NCBI GenBank assembly: GCA_016715795.1
Contig: JADJXP010000001.1
Span: forward strand, 1-64,000
Origin: Chloracidobacterium sp.
GTDB taxonomy: Bacteria; Acidobacteriota; Blastocatellia; Pyrinomonadales; Pyrinomonadaceae
Reading direction: 5' to 3'
Length of the DNA stretch: 64,000 nt
A program made the translations under genes and the position numbers. Under the pieces are notes generated by a model. The model had not been told where the DNA came from, made no database searches, and was given only the letters and a program-made list of their open reading frames with translations. This document shows positions 37,490 to 45,927 of this stretch, piece by piece (the first letter of the stretch is position 1; each line of letters opens with the position of its first letter).

Positions 37490-37505
37490 TGGCACGGGTC
37501 TTGAT
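37490..37505 (+). promoter_or_regulatory. Sigma-54-like promoter of the subtilase gene
   Basis: TGGCACG-GGTC-TTGAT matches the -24/-12 consensus except that the -12 GC is GA. TTAGCACTT before it is shared with the promoter at 23268. The subtilase start codon is 68 bp downstream. Confidence 0.5.
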
Positions 37506-37572
37506 AATAAGAGGCCGGCGGCACCTGTGTGCCGTTGATTCTCTGCCCCGGAATTAGGAGCGACAGAAAACG

Positions 37573-40143
37573 ATGAAGACCCCAACCTTTGATCTCACAG
37601 CGACGCGTCGGTTCGCAGCAATTGCTATCCTCGCGTCATTCGTGCTCTCGAATGTATTTGCCGTCGAGACGCTTCGCGGTGGTGCTGAAAAGCCTGCAGC
37701 GATGTCGGCCGCTACGGCAAACTACACCACCGACCTGACGCAGCTTGGCCGTGACGGAAGATTGCGTGAGGACTCGAGCTTTGAGAGCGAGACGGTCCGG
37801 CTTATCAAGATGCTGAACGCCGGCGGACTTCGCCAGCCGGTGATCGTCAGCGAGGACCGTGCCGTGCAGGAGACCGTTGTCGAGCAGGCCGCGCTGCGCA
37901 TTGCAGCCGGGCGAGTGCCCGCCCAGCTTGCCGGCCGCACGATCCTAAAGGTCGAGGCCGACACGCTGTTCTCAAATGCCGGTTCGGCCGAGAACGCCGT
38001 CAAGATCATTGATGCGATCGTCGCCGACGCCGCGGCTTCAAAGGGCCGCATCATCCTTTTTGTCAATGACCTCACAAGCTTTGTCGGCGACGCCGCCGTC
38101 AAATCAAAATTCTTTGCTTCCGTCGCTGAAGGAAACCTCACCGTGATCGGCGGCAGCTCGGCCGCCGCTTACGGTGAGCGGATCGAGGCAAATGCAGCGG
38201 TCGCAGGATACTTTGAAGGCATTCTGATCGCCGGAAAGGAAGCGGCAGGCGCCGTCGCAGCCAATTCCATGAGGAATGCGGATGGCTATCGCGGCGACAA
38301 CGTCTCGCCCGACCTGCGCGACATGTTGGCCGCCGACCCGAGCGGCAAGACCCGCGTTGATACGATCATACAGGCCAAGGACGCTGACAGCGCTGCCTTT
38401 CGCTCGCTACTCGCCGGCGGACAGGCACGCATTACCGGCCGTATCGGCTCGACCGATACGCTCGTTGTCAATCTTCCGCTGTCTGCTCTGAACGCTCTCT
38501 CGACAAGCGGCACGATCAATTACATTTCGCCCGATCGAGCGACCACCATCACCGGCCACGTCGAAGACACGACCGGAACAGCCGCGATGCGCTCGCAGGC
38601 CGCTGCTCCGGGCCGGGCCGCTTATACGCTCAACGGCGACGGCATCGGCATCGCGGTCGTAGATTCCGGCATACAGGCCGGGCACAACGGATTCAAGAAC
38701 GACCTGAACGCGTCGCGCGTCGTCGCGAACGTCAACTTTACTAACAGCAATCTGAACGATACGGCTGACGTTTACGGCCACGGAACGCACGTCGCGGGCC
38801 TCGCTTCAGGCAGCGCGAGCCGCAACAGCGGCGCCTATCGCGGCGTTGCCCCAAATGCGAAACTCATCAGCGTCAAGGTGCTCAATAATCAGGGGATCGG
38901 GAATACCTCGTGGCTTCTCAATGGCCTGCAGTGGATAATCGACAACCGCTCGACCTACAACATCAAGGTCGTTAACCTCAGCCTCGGCACGACCGCCGTC
39001 GATACTTACACCAACGATCCCGTTTGCCTCAAGGTCAAGCAGCTCGCCGAGGCCGGCGTCGTCGTGATCGCCGCCGCCGGAAATCTTGGCAAGAATTCGC
39101 TGGGCCAGAAAATGTATGGCCAGATCCACAGCCCCGGAAACAGCCCCTACGCGATCACCGTCGGCGCAAGCAATTCGCTCGGGACCGCCGGCCGCGGTGA
39201 CGATGTGATGGCCACCTACAGTTCGCGCGGGCCGACACGCAGCTTCTATCGCACGTCGATCGGCACGCCCGTGTATGACAATCTGATCAAGCCCGACATT
39301 GTTGCCCCCGGCAATCGCCTCGTCTCGTATAAGTCGAGCAACAACACAATGTCGCAGTCGAACCCGGCACTCAATCTCGATGCCACGAACGACAACGACT
39401 CAATGATGTACATGAGCGGCACGTCAATGTCAGCTCCCGTCGTCGCCGGCGCAGCCGCGTTGCTGCTCCAGGTCAATCCAAATCTCACGCCCAACATGGT
39501 CCGCATGCTGATGCAGTATTCGGCCCAGCCGATCGCCGGTGCGAAGACATTCGAGCAAGGCGCCGGCCAGCTCAATCTCGACGGAGCCGTCCGCCTCGCA
39601 AAGCTGCTCAAGACCGATGTTGACTTCCAGGCGATGTCAAAGGGCACGAGCATGGTGCCCTCCGGCACGACGCTGCCCGCAGCAAACTCAACCATCGGCG
39701 GCGGCACATTCCCGTGGGCACAGTTCGTCGTTGGCAAGTTCACGACGATCTCGGGCCCTTCGCTCGTAACTGACTTTCAGAGTGTCTACAAGCGCGAAAA
39801 CCTTATCGGCACCGGCGTAAACTTTGGCAACGGAGCATTTACGCTGAACACCGCGTCGTATTTCACCGGCGGCCTCTCGATCGACCGGAACGTGACGATA
39901 AGCAACGGTTTAGCCCTAAATGCCGGCACAACCTACCTGTCGTATGGCGTGCTTGTCGGCGACGGCGTTCTGGTCGGTGATGGCGTTCTCGTCGGTGACG
40001 GGGTTTTAGTAGCTGACGGCGTATTGGTCGGCGACGGTGTCCTCGTCGGTGACGGGGTGCTTGTCGGCGATGGCGTGCTGGTCGGCGATGGTGTGCTCGT
40101 TGGTGACAGTGTGCTCCTCGGTGATGATACGCCGTCAATGTAG
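37573..40143 (+). CDS. S8 family serine peptidase with a GVLVGD hexapeptide-repeat tail
   Basis: 856 aa, intact. An N-terminal hydrophobic signal (RRFAAIAILASFVLSNVFAVE) is followed by a long propeptide-like region of about 320 residues. The catalytic triad is Asp364 (VVDSGIQAGH), His403 (YGHGTHVAG) and Ser618 (SGTSMSAPVVAG). The domain between His and Ser carries VVIAAAGNLG with the oxyanion Asn. The last 65 residues are about ten copies of the hexapeptide GVLVGD, ending VLLGDDTPSM. This is a near-perfect six-residue repeat that could form a beta-solenoid or surface anchor. AGGAGCG precedes the ATG. It is predicted to be secreted. Confidence 0.92.
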   Translation: MKTPTFDLTATRRFAAIAILASFVLSNVFAVETLRGGAEKPAAMSAATANYTTDLTQLGRDGRLREDSSFESETVRLIKMLNAGGLRQPVIVSEDRAVQETVVEQAALRIAAGRVPAQLAGRTILKVEADTLFSNAGSAENAVKIIDAIVADAAASKGRIILFVNDLTSFVGDAAVKSKFFASVAEGNLTVIGGSSAAAYGERIEANAAVAGYFEGILIAGKEAAGAVAANSMRNADGYRGDNVSPDLRDMLAADPSGKTRVDTIIQAKDADSAAFRSLLAGGQARITGRIGSTDTLVVNLPLSALNALSTSGTINYISPDRATTITGHVEDTTGTAAMRSQAAAPGRAAYTLNGDGIGIAVVDSGIQAGHNGFKNDLNASRVVANVNFTNSNLNDTADVYGHGTHVAGLASGSASRNSGAYRGVAPNAKLISVKVLNNQGIGNTSWLLNGLQWIIDNRSTYNIKVVNLSLGTTAVDTYTNDPVCLKVKQLAEAGVVVIAAAGNLGKNSLGQKMYGQIHSPGNSPYAITVGASNSLGTAGRGDDVMATYSSRGPTRSFYRTSIGTPVYDNLIKPDIVAPGNRLVSYKSSNNTMSQSNPALNLDATNDNDSMMYMSGTSMSAPVVAGAAALLLQVNPNLTPNMVRMLMQYSAQPIAGAKTFEQGAGQLNLDGAVRLAKLLKTDVDFQAMSKGTSMVPSGTTLPAANSTIGGGTFPWAQFVVGKFTTISGPSLVTDFQSVYKRENLIGTGVNFGNGAFTLNTASYFTGGLSIDRNVTISNGLALNAGTTYLSYGVLVGDGVLVGDGVLVGDGVLVADGVLVGDGVLVGDGVLVGDGVLVGDGVLVGDSVLLGDDTPSM
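39950..40128 (+). repeat. 18-bp tandem repeat encoding GVLVGD
   Basis: About ten units of the type GGCGTTCTGGTCGGTGAC within the subtilase gene. Third codon positions vary freely (GTT/GTC/GTG/GTA, CTG/CTT/CTC/TTA/TTG), so the protein repeat is held more strictly than the DNA. Confidence 0.85.
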
Positions 40144-40187
40144 TAGGAATTTCTTCAGGACTACCCAATACCAGAATGGAGAAGGTA

Positions 40188-41093
40188 ATGGATCGCCAGA
40201 CCACCCTACATCTGCACCCTCCGACCGAAGCCGGGATCAGTCCGTTCGCTGCCGGCCCCGACCGCGGCAAGCTGATCGAATTGGTCGACGCGGACAAAGC
40301 AGAGATGCTTGAGTTCCTCAGGGTCAGACCCGTTCACACGGTCGTGATGACCAGCTTCATCAACGACAACGGGGTCGAAAGCGAGTTGAACCGAGGCAGA
40401 TTCTACGGATATCGCAATTCGACCGGAGAGCTTGAGGGCATTGCTCTGATCGGCCATTCCACGCTTGTCGAAGCTCGCACGGGTGCATCCCTTATGGCCC
40501 TTGCGGATCAGGCCCGAACGTCTGAAACGCCGATCCATCTGGTGATGTCGAGCGGCACAGACGCCTCGGCGTTCTGGCAGCATATGACAGGCGGCCTTAC
40601 GAAGCCTCGGCTGACCTGCGTGGAGAGCCTGTTCGAGGCCGCTCTTCCGTTCGCAGTCCGCAAGCCGGACATGCGTCTGCGGAATGCCGACATGAGCAAC
40701 CTCATCGCGGTTGCTGAGGCCCAGGCGGAAGTTGCGTTCATCGAATGCGGCGTCGACCCGATGATCAAGGACCGCGACGGTTTCCTGAAGCGAGTGGCAC
40801 GCAGGATAGAGCAGAATCGCGTGTTTGTCGTCACCGCCGGCGACCAGCTTATATTCAAGGCAGATATCATTGCGGAGACCGACGACGTTATATATCTTGA
40901 GGGCATCTACGTCCATCCCGATCACCGAGGCAATGGCGTAGGCTCACAATACCTCGCCTTATTGACCGAGCACCTTCTTGATCGCGTAGATAATATCTGC
41001 CTGTTGAGCAATATCGAATTCAGATCTGCTCACCGGACGTTTGAAAAAGCAGGCTATCGGCACACGGACAACTGCGTATCGCTCTTTGTTTAG
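40188..41093 (+). CDS. GNAT family N-acetyltransferase with an N-terminal extension (DUF4081-like)
   Basis: 301 aa. The N-terminal half (AEMLEFLRVRPVHTVVMTSFINDNGV and FYGYRNSTGELEGIALIG) resembles the first of two GNAT-like folds in DUF4081-type proteins. The C-terminal half has VYLEGIYVHPDHRGNGVGSQYLALLTEHLL, a clear acetyl-CoA loop, and RSAHRTFEKAGYRHTD. The ATG at 40188 was chosen because GGAGAAGG lies just before it; an in-frame ATG at 40176 lacks a site. It starts 44 bp after the subtilase stop. The substrate is unknown. Confidence 0.8.
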   Translation: MDRQTTLHLHPPTEAGISPFAAGPDRGKLIELVDADKAEMLEFLRVRPVHTVVMTSFINDNGVESELNRGRFYGYRNSTGELEGIALIGHSTLVEARTGASLMALADQARTSETPIHLVMSSGTDASAFWQHMTGGLTKPRLTCVESLFEAALPFAVRKPDMRLRNADMSNLIAVAEAQAEVAFIECGVDPMIKDRDGFLKRVARRIEQNRVFVVTAGDQLIFKADIIAETDDVIYLEGIYVHPDHRGNGVGSQYLALLTEHLLDRVDNICLLSNIEFRSAHRTFEKAGYRHTDNCVSLFV

Positions 41094-41106
41094 TAGAATT
41101 TAACGC

Positions 41107-41135
41107 TAGACAAAAATGTTTGTATTCGTCATAAT
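41107..41135 (+). promoter_or_regulatory. Sigma-70-type promoter
   Basis: TAGACA, 17 bp, CATAAT, lying 93 bp upstream of the PAS-GGDEF-EAL start codon. Four of six bases match at -35 and five of six at -10. Confidence 0.4.
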
Positions 41136-41227
41136 ATAGACGGGTAGCAAGTCTGCCCCGCCACGGACGATTCCCGCATTTTCTTTTCCGTATAACGCCT
41201 CCCGTACCGATCTCTCACTCTTACGCC

Positions 41228-43726
41228 ATGAGCGAGCAAAAATCATCGAGCCGTTACATGATGGCCGTGATCGCTGTCGGACTAGTCTGTCTTACAGCGG
41301 CTCTGGTACGCCTTCCGCTCGAACGGCTGGATGTATATCTTCTGATCCTGAGTACCCTTACGATCCTTGTCGGGTCGCGGGTCACGATCCAGATTCCTCG
41401 ATTTAGGTCCTTCATCGCGGTGTCGGACGTCTTTATTTTTCTGACACTGCTCTTATATGGCGGCGAGTTTGCGATCCTGCTTTCGGCGGTCGAGGCGTTC
41501 GCTTCGTCGTGGCGTTTCTGCAATCGAAAGATCACGGTTTTCTTTAACGCATCAGTAGTTGCCATATCCACGAACGTGGTTGTTGGTCTATTGCAGGTCA
41601 CCGGCCTCAATGCACCAAACTACCTGCACGGAGAAACGGATAGTTTCACCGGCTTTGTGATCGCGTTGTCGTTGATCGCTATGACGCAGTTTGCCGTCAA
41701 TACGGCGCTGGCGGCGGTTTATGATGCATTACAGAAGGCCGTGCCCCTGTGGGAAACATGGAAATCGAAATACATCTGGACCTTCTATTCGTATTTCGTC
41801 GGCGCGATCGGGGCGGGCGGTCTGATCCAGCTGTCCGACGCGGTCGGGATAGGCGCGATCTTTGCTGTTTTTCCAATCATTTTCTTCGTGTTTCTGTCCT
41901 ACAGGATGTACATGAAGAATGTCGAAATATCGATCGCACAAGCGGAACAGGCCGAGAGTAATGCCAAAATACATGAGGCTCAGGCCGAGGCATTGCGCGA
42001 ATCAGAGGCACGGTTTCGCAGCGCCTTCGATCATGCTCCCATAGGTATCGCATTGGTCTCACCGACCGGCCGCTGGCTGAAGGCAAATCACGCGCTGACC
42101 GAGATACTTGGCTACGAGGAAGGTGACCTGCTGGACACTGACTTTCAGTCGATCACGGTCCCGGAGGACCTCGGCATGTCGTTGGTCAAGATACATGAGC
42201 TTCTAGCCGGAAAACATGCAAACTGCCAGATGGAGCAACGCTACATTCACAAGACTGGCCGGACTGTATGGACCCAATGGAGCGCCTCTCCAGCCAGCGA
42301 AGATCTTTCCAAACAGCCCAATCTCATCTTTCAGATCCAGGACATTACGGACAAAAAACAGGCCGAGCAGAGGCTGCAGTACGATGCTACTCATGATGCT
42401 CTGACAGGACTTCCCAACCGTCAGCTCTTTATGAACAGGCTGGGTGAGGCCCTCGATCGATCGAGGCAGACAGATGCGTACCGCGTGAGTGTGCTGTTCA
42501 TTGACCTTGACCGTTTCAAGTATGTGAATGACAGTCTCGGGCATCTCGTCGGTGATCAGTTGCTGCAAGAAATATCTGCCCGACTGCGCGATTGCATGAG
42601 GCCGTCTGACATGGTTGCTCGGCTCGGCGGAGATGAGTTCACGGTATTGGTCGAAGGCGGTTATGATCAGGCGGAAGTAACGCGGATCGCTGAGAGGATA
42701 CAGCACAAATTTAGTATTCCGTTCAATCTGGACGGCCATGAGATATATAGTTCGGCCAGCATCGGGATCCTTAACGCATCTGACAAGCATATGAATGCCG
42801 AGGACGTTATGCGCGATGCTGACACGGCGATGTATCAGGCAAAACGCGCAGGCAAGGCGCGTCACGAGGTCTTCGATGACAATATGCACAGCGCGGCCAA
42901 GGAGATACTGCGGCTCGAGACCGATCTTCGGCGCGCTGTCGAACGCGAAGAGATATCCGTCGAGTATCAACCGATATACGACCTAAGGTCCGGTGACATC
43001 ATACGCTTTGAAGCCCTTGCAAGATGGCACCACTCGGAGCTCGGGCCCATCTCGCCGAATAAGTTCATTCCGCTGGCCGAAGAGATCGGCCTGATCGATC
43101 CGCTCTGCGAGCAGGTGCTGCGACGCTCATGCCGCGATATCGGAGCCTTGTGCGTCGATGGTCGGGCATATTCGGTCAGCATGAACCTTTCGTGCCGGCA
43201 GTTTACGCAGCCCTCACTTGGCGATCGGATAAAGAAGATATTGGAAGAGACTAACTTCCGGCCGGACAAGCTTTGCCTTGAGATTACCGAATCAGTGTTC
43301 TTCGAGCACCAGGATCGAGCAGCCGAGATGATCGGACAGATGCGTCGGACAGGGATCGAGATCGACATTGATGATTTTGGCACGGGTTATTCGAACCTCG
43401 GTTACTTAACGAAGCTTCCCGTTTCTGCCCTAAAGATCGACCGATCTTTCGTTTCGATGATCGACGACAAAGGCATGAACGACGAGATCGTCGGTGCGAT
43501 CATTACACTGGCCCGCAACCTGGGACTAAATGTGATAGCCGAAGGGATCGAAACGCCCGGCCAACTCCAGCGATTGACCGAACTCGGCTGCGAAGCAGGG
43601 CAGGGATTCTTGTTGGCGAGGCCGATGTGCAGCGACGCCTTGGCAACATTCCTGCAATCTGACCTTCGACCCATAACACCGGTCGAACCGTTCAGCGAGA
43701 TCTCGACGATCCCATCCATTCAATAG
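41228..43726 (+). CDS. Membrane PAS-GGDEF-EAL cyclic di-GMP protein
   Basis: 832 aa. Residues 10-230 form about six to seven membrane helices of an MHYT/MASE-like sensor. A coiled segment (IAQAEQAESNAKIHEAQAEALRESEARF) leads to a PAS domain (about 255-385, FDHAPIGIALVSPTGRWLKAN). The GGDEF domain has an intact RLGGDEF motif near residue 466 and an RPSD product-inhibition site five residues before it. The EAL domain starts with FEALARW near residue 595 and keeps ITES, DDFGTGYS and AEGIE. Both cyclase and phosphodiesterase sites look competent, so it could make or degrade cyclic di-GMP in response to an envelope or PAS signal. Confidence 0.93.
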   Translation: MSEQKSSSRYMMAVIAVGLVCLTAALVRLPLERLDVYLLILSTLTILVGSRVTIQIPRFRSFIAVSDVFIFLTLLLYGGEFAILLSAVEAFASSWRFCNRKITVFFNASVVAISTNVVVGLLQVTGLNAPNYLHGETDSFTGFVIALSLIAMTQFAVNTALAAVYDALQKAVPLWETWKSKYIWTFYSYFVGAIGAGGLIQLSDAVGIGAIFAVFPIIFFVFLSYRMYMKNVEISIAQAEQAESNAKIHEAQAEALRESEARFRSAFDHAPIGIALVSPTGRWLKANHALTEILGYEEGDLLDTDFQSITVPEDLGMSLVKIHELLAGKHANCQMEQRYIHKTGRTVWTQWSASPASEDLSKQPNLIFQIQDITDKKQAEQRLQYDATHDALTGLPNRQLFMNRLGEALDRSRQTDAYRVSVLFIDLDRFKYVNDSLGHLVGDQLLQEISARLRDCMRPSDMVARLGGDEFTVLVEGGYDQAEVTRIAERIQHKFSIPFNLDGHEIYSSASIGILNASDKHMNAEDVMRDADTAMYQAKRAGKARHEVFDDNMHSAAKEILRLETDLRRAVEREEISVEYQPIYDLRSGDIIRFEALARWHHSELGPISPNKFIPLAEEIGLIDPLCEQVLRRSCRDIGALCVDGRAYSVSMNLSCRQFTQPSLGDRIKKILEETNFRPDKLCLEITESVFFEHQDRAAEMIGQMRRTGIEIDIDDFGTGYSNLGYLTKLPVSALKIDRSFVSMIDDKGMNDEIVGAIITLARNLGLNVIAEGIETPGQLQRLTELGCEAGQGFLLARPMCSDALATFLQSDLRPITPVEPFSEISTIPSIQ

Positions 43727-43753
43727 AGACGGTTGACGAAGCCCCTGTCACAG

Positions 43754-43769
43754 GTGAACAATTGTTCAC
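43754..43769. promoter_or_regulatory. Perfect 16-bp palindrome, operator-like
   Basis: GTGAACAATTGTTCAC is its own complement. It lies 28 bp after the GGDEF-EAL stop and just before the small gene at 43777, in a gap of only 50 bp. No regulator gene is next to it. Confidence 0.45.
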
Positions 43770-43776
43770 AGTGAGT

Positions 43777-43998
43777 ATGTATCGCCGTCCAAAATTTCTC
43801 GAAGCCCTTCTTGATATCCGCCGTGAAATGGCGAACGAGGCCGAGCACGACGTGCATATTCTCGCTGAGATCGTCCGTTCGGATCGTCGATCCGAGAAGC
43901 CGGCCGGCACGGTTCTAAGCAAGGAAGAGGAAAGCCGGCACCTCTCAGCAGGCAAGGCTGAACCGGTAGCGGCCGACACCCTGACGCCATCGGTCTAG
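43777..43998 (+). CDS. Small hypothetical protein
   Basis: 73 aa from the ATG at 43777: MYRRPKFLEALLDIRREMANEAEHDVHILAEIVRSDRR, a predicted helical N-terminal half, then a charged, low-complexity tail. The start is uncertain; an in-frame TTG at 43762 with AGGTGA upstream is possible but lies inside a palindrome. It ends 2 bp before the lytic transglycosylase start, which suggests co-transcription. No family is recognised. Confidence 0.55.
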   Translation: MYRRPKFLEALLDIRREMANEAEHDVHILAEIVRSDRRSEKPAGTVLSKEEESRHLSAGKAEPVAADTLTPSV

Positions 43999-44000
43999 GT

Positions 44001-44558
44001 ATGGTCAGATATATTATCTCGTGCCTGATCCTTCTTGCCGTGATAGCGGCCTCGGCAGCTTACTTTTTTCCGCCTTACTGGGTTCACCGCTACGACGATC
44101 TCATTTCGCGTCACGCCCGTGTCTATCGGCTGGATGAGCGCCTTGTCTGGAGCATCATCTACGAGGAAACCTATTTTCGATCATGGAAGCGTGGAGCCGC
44201 CGATGAGATCGGGTTGATGCAAGTCACCCCGACGGTCGCCCGCGAGTGGGCGCGAGGGACGGGCTTTCGTGAATATGAGCGACAGGCGACCGAGAACGTT
44301 GCCGAATTCATTGGCGACCCCGAGCGAAATATCCAGGCCGGGTGCTGGTATCTCGAACGGCTTCGTGAACCGTATCGCGGCCGTCCTGCCGAAACGGCTA
44401 TGACGCTGGCCGCATATAACGCCGGCCCGAGCCGTGTCGAGGAATGGACCCGCGATACCGACGCGGCAACCGTTTCAGAAACAGATTTTGTGTCCCGCAT
44501 CGGTATCGCATCGACGCAGAATTACGTGGTCTCGATACTCGCACGCTATCGCGAGTAG
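44001..44558 (+). CDS. Lytic transglycosylase, SLT domain
   Basis: 185 aa. One N-terminal membrane helix (IISCLILLAVIAASAAYFFP) is followed by an SLT fold. The catalytic Glu is in WSIIYEETYF; DEIGLMQVTPTVAREWA, ERNIQAGCWYLERL and TLAAYNAGPSRVEEW are the family blocks. It cleaves peptidoglycan with 1,6-anhydro product formation, anchored in the inner membrane. The size matches small MltE/Slt-like enzymes. A second, larger lytic transglycosylase lies at 46785. Confidence 0.9.
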   Translation: MVRYIISCLILLAVIAASAAYFFPPYWVHRYDDLISRHARVYRLDERLVWSIIYEETYFRSWKRGAADEIGLMQVTPTVAREWARGTGFREYERQATENVAEFIGDPERNIQAGCWYLERLREPYRGRPAETAMTLAAYNAGPSRVEEWTRDTDAATVSETDFVSRIGIASTQNYVVSILARYRE

Positions 44559-44616
44559 CGATCCGTGGGCCGCAGGCCTCCGTCACAACTTGCCTTGACT
44601 CGTATTACAATAACGT

Positions 44617-45927
44617 GTGCAGATCATTGCAGCCGATCACGTCATACCCATTTCCGAGCCGCCTATACGGGACGGGGCCGTGGCTTTCGACGCTGATGTT
44701 ATCACCGCGGTAGGGCGGCGAGATGATATTGCCCGTCAATTTCCGTCAGCCGAGATCGAGGACTTTGGCGAAGCCGCGATCCTGCCGGGATTTATCAACT
44801 GCCATTCGCATCTTGAGATCACATCGATGCGCGGCGCACTCGATGAGGTCGAGCACGATTTCAAGGCCTGGCTTCTGAGGCTGACGGCCCTGCGCGAAGC
44901 GATGAGCGATGGCGATATCGAGGCGTCCGCGCTTGCCGGCGCTATCGAGGGAGTTCGCGCGGGCGTTACCTGTTTCGGTGACATCGGCCGTATGGGACCA
45001 GCGGGACTGAATGCACTGAAGCGGGCCGGGCTGCGCGGGATAGTCTATCAGGAAACCGAGTTCTCGCCGGACAACGCGACAGCGGCGGACGATCTCGCCA
45101 ATCTTATTGCCAAATACGAAGCTCTTGCCGTAGATGCAACGGACTTGGTCACTGTTGGGCTGTCACCGCACTCGCCCTATACGGTCGGTTCTGCTTTGTT
45201 TGAGATGATCGCTCAGTTCTCGATCATCGAGCGTGTGCCGCTATCGATCCATGTGGCGGAATCGGCCCATGAGGACGAATTGCTGCGAAAGGGGACCGGT
45301 TTCTTTGCCGGCGTGTATGAGAAGTTTGGCCTTGAGTGGCAGAGCCCGCTGTGTTCGCCCGTCGAGTATCTCGAACGCCTCGGCGTGTTGGCCGCCAAGC
45401 CCTTGTTGGTCCATTGTGTGTATGCGTCCGGTCCTGATATCGAACGCATAGCCGCCAACAGGGCACGTATTGCGCACTGCCCAAGATCAAACGCGAAATT
45501 CGGTCACGGCTGGGCGCCATTCGAGGCGTTCCTCGACGCCGGCATCGCGGTAGGTATCGGCAGTGACTCGGTTGCGAGCAACAACGTCTGCGACATCCTG
45601 GGCGAATCACGCTTTGCGGCCCTCGCGGCTCGAAATCGCCCGGGCTCGGCCAGAATGATCTCCGCCCGAGAAGCCCTCGAGGCCGCAACGCTGGGTGGCG
45701 CCCGCGCCCTCGATCTCGATGCCAAGATCGGCACGCTTGAACCCGGGAAACAGGCCGACTTCGCGGTAGTATCGCTGGAACATTCCGCTCAAAGGCCCGT
45801 CAACGATATCCATGCGGCACTCGTGTTTTCCTCAAATGCACGAGATGTCATCAGGACCGTGGTGGCAGGCCGCAGCGTCGATCCGGACTCGTTATCGGTT
45901 ACTTTACAGCAGTCTGAAGCTCACTGA
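44617..45927 (+). CDS. Amidohydrolase family protein, SsnA/TrzN/MtaD-like
   Basis: 436 aa with a GTG start. Metal ligands: HSH in LPGFINCHSHLEITS, the barrel His in LSPHSPYTV and SIHVAESAHEDELL, and the Asp in VGIGSDSVASNN. The C-terminal block ATLGGARALDLDAKIGTLEPGKQADFAVVSL is typical of the ATZ/TRZ-like deaminase/hydrolase group. Likely substrates are adenosine or guanine derivatives such as 5'-methylthioadenosine, but specificity cannot be read. Its end overlaps the convergent Sco gene by 29 bp. Confidence 0.86.
   Translation: MQIIAADHVIPISEPPIRDGAVAFDADVITAVGRRDDIARQFPSAEIEDFGEAAILPGFINCHSHLEITSMRGALDEVEHDFKAWLLRLTALREAMSDGDIEASALAGAIEGVRAGVTCFGDIGRMGPAGLNALKRAGLRGIVYQETEFSPDNATAADDLANLIAKYEALAVDATDLVTVGLSPHSPYTVGSALFEMIAQFSIIERVPLSIHVAESAHEDELLRKGTGFFAGVYEKFGLEWQSPLCSPVEYLERLGVLAAKPLLVHCVYASGPDIERIAANRARIAHCPRSNAKFGHGWAPFEAFLDAGIAVGIGSDSVASNNVCDILGESRFAALAARNRPGSARMISAREALEAATLGGARALDLDAKIGTLEPGKQADFAVVSLEHSAQRPVNDIHAALVFSSNARDVIRTVVAGRSVDPDSLSVTLQQSEAH

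Noticed and set aside
39950..40128. 18-bp tandem repeats that could be taken for a CRISPR or minisatellite
   Set aside because: They are in frame inside an intact subtilase and encode a conserved GVLVGD unit; there are no spacers.
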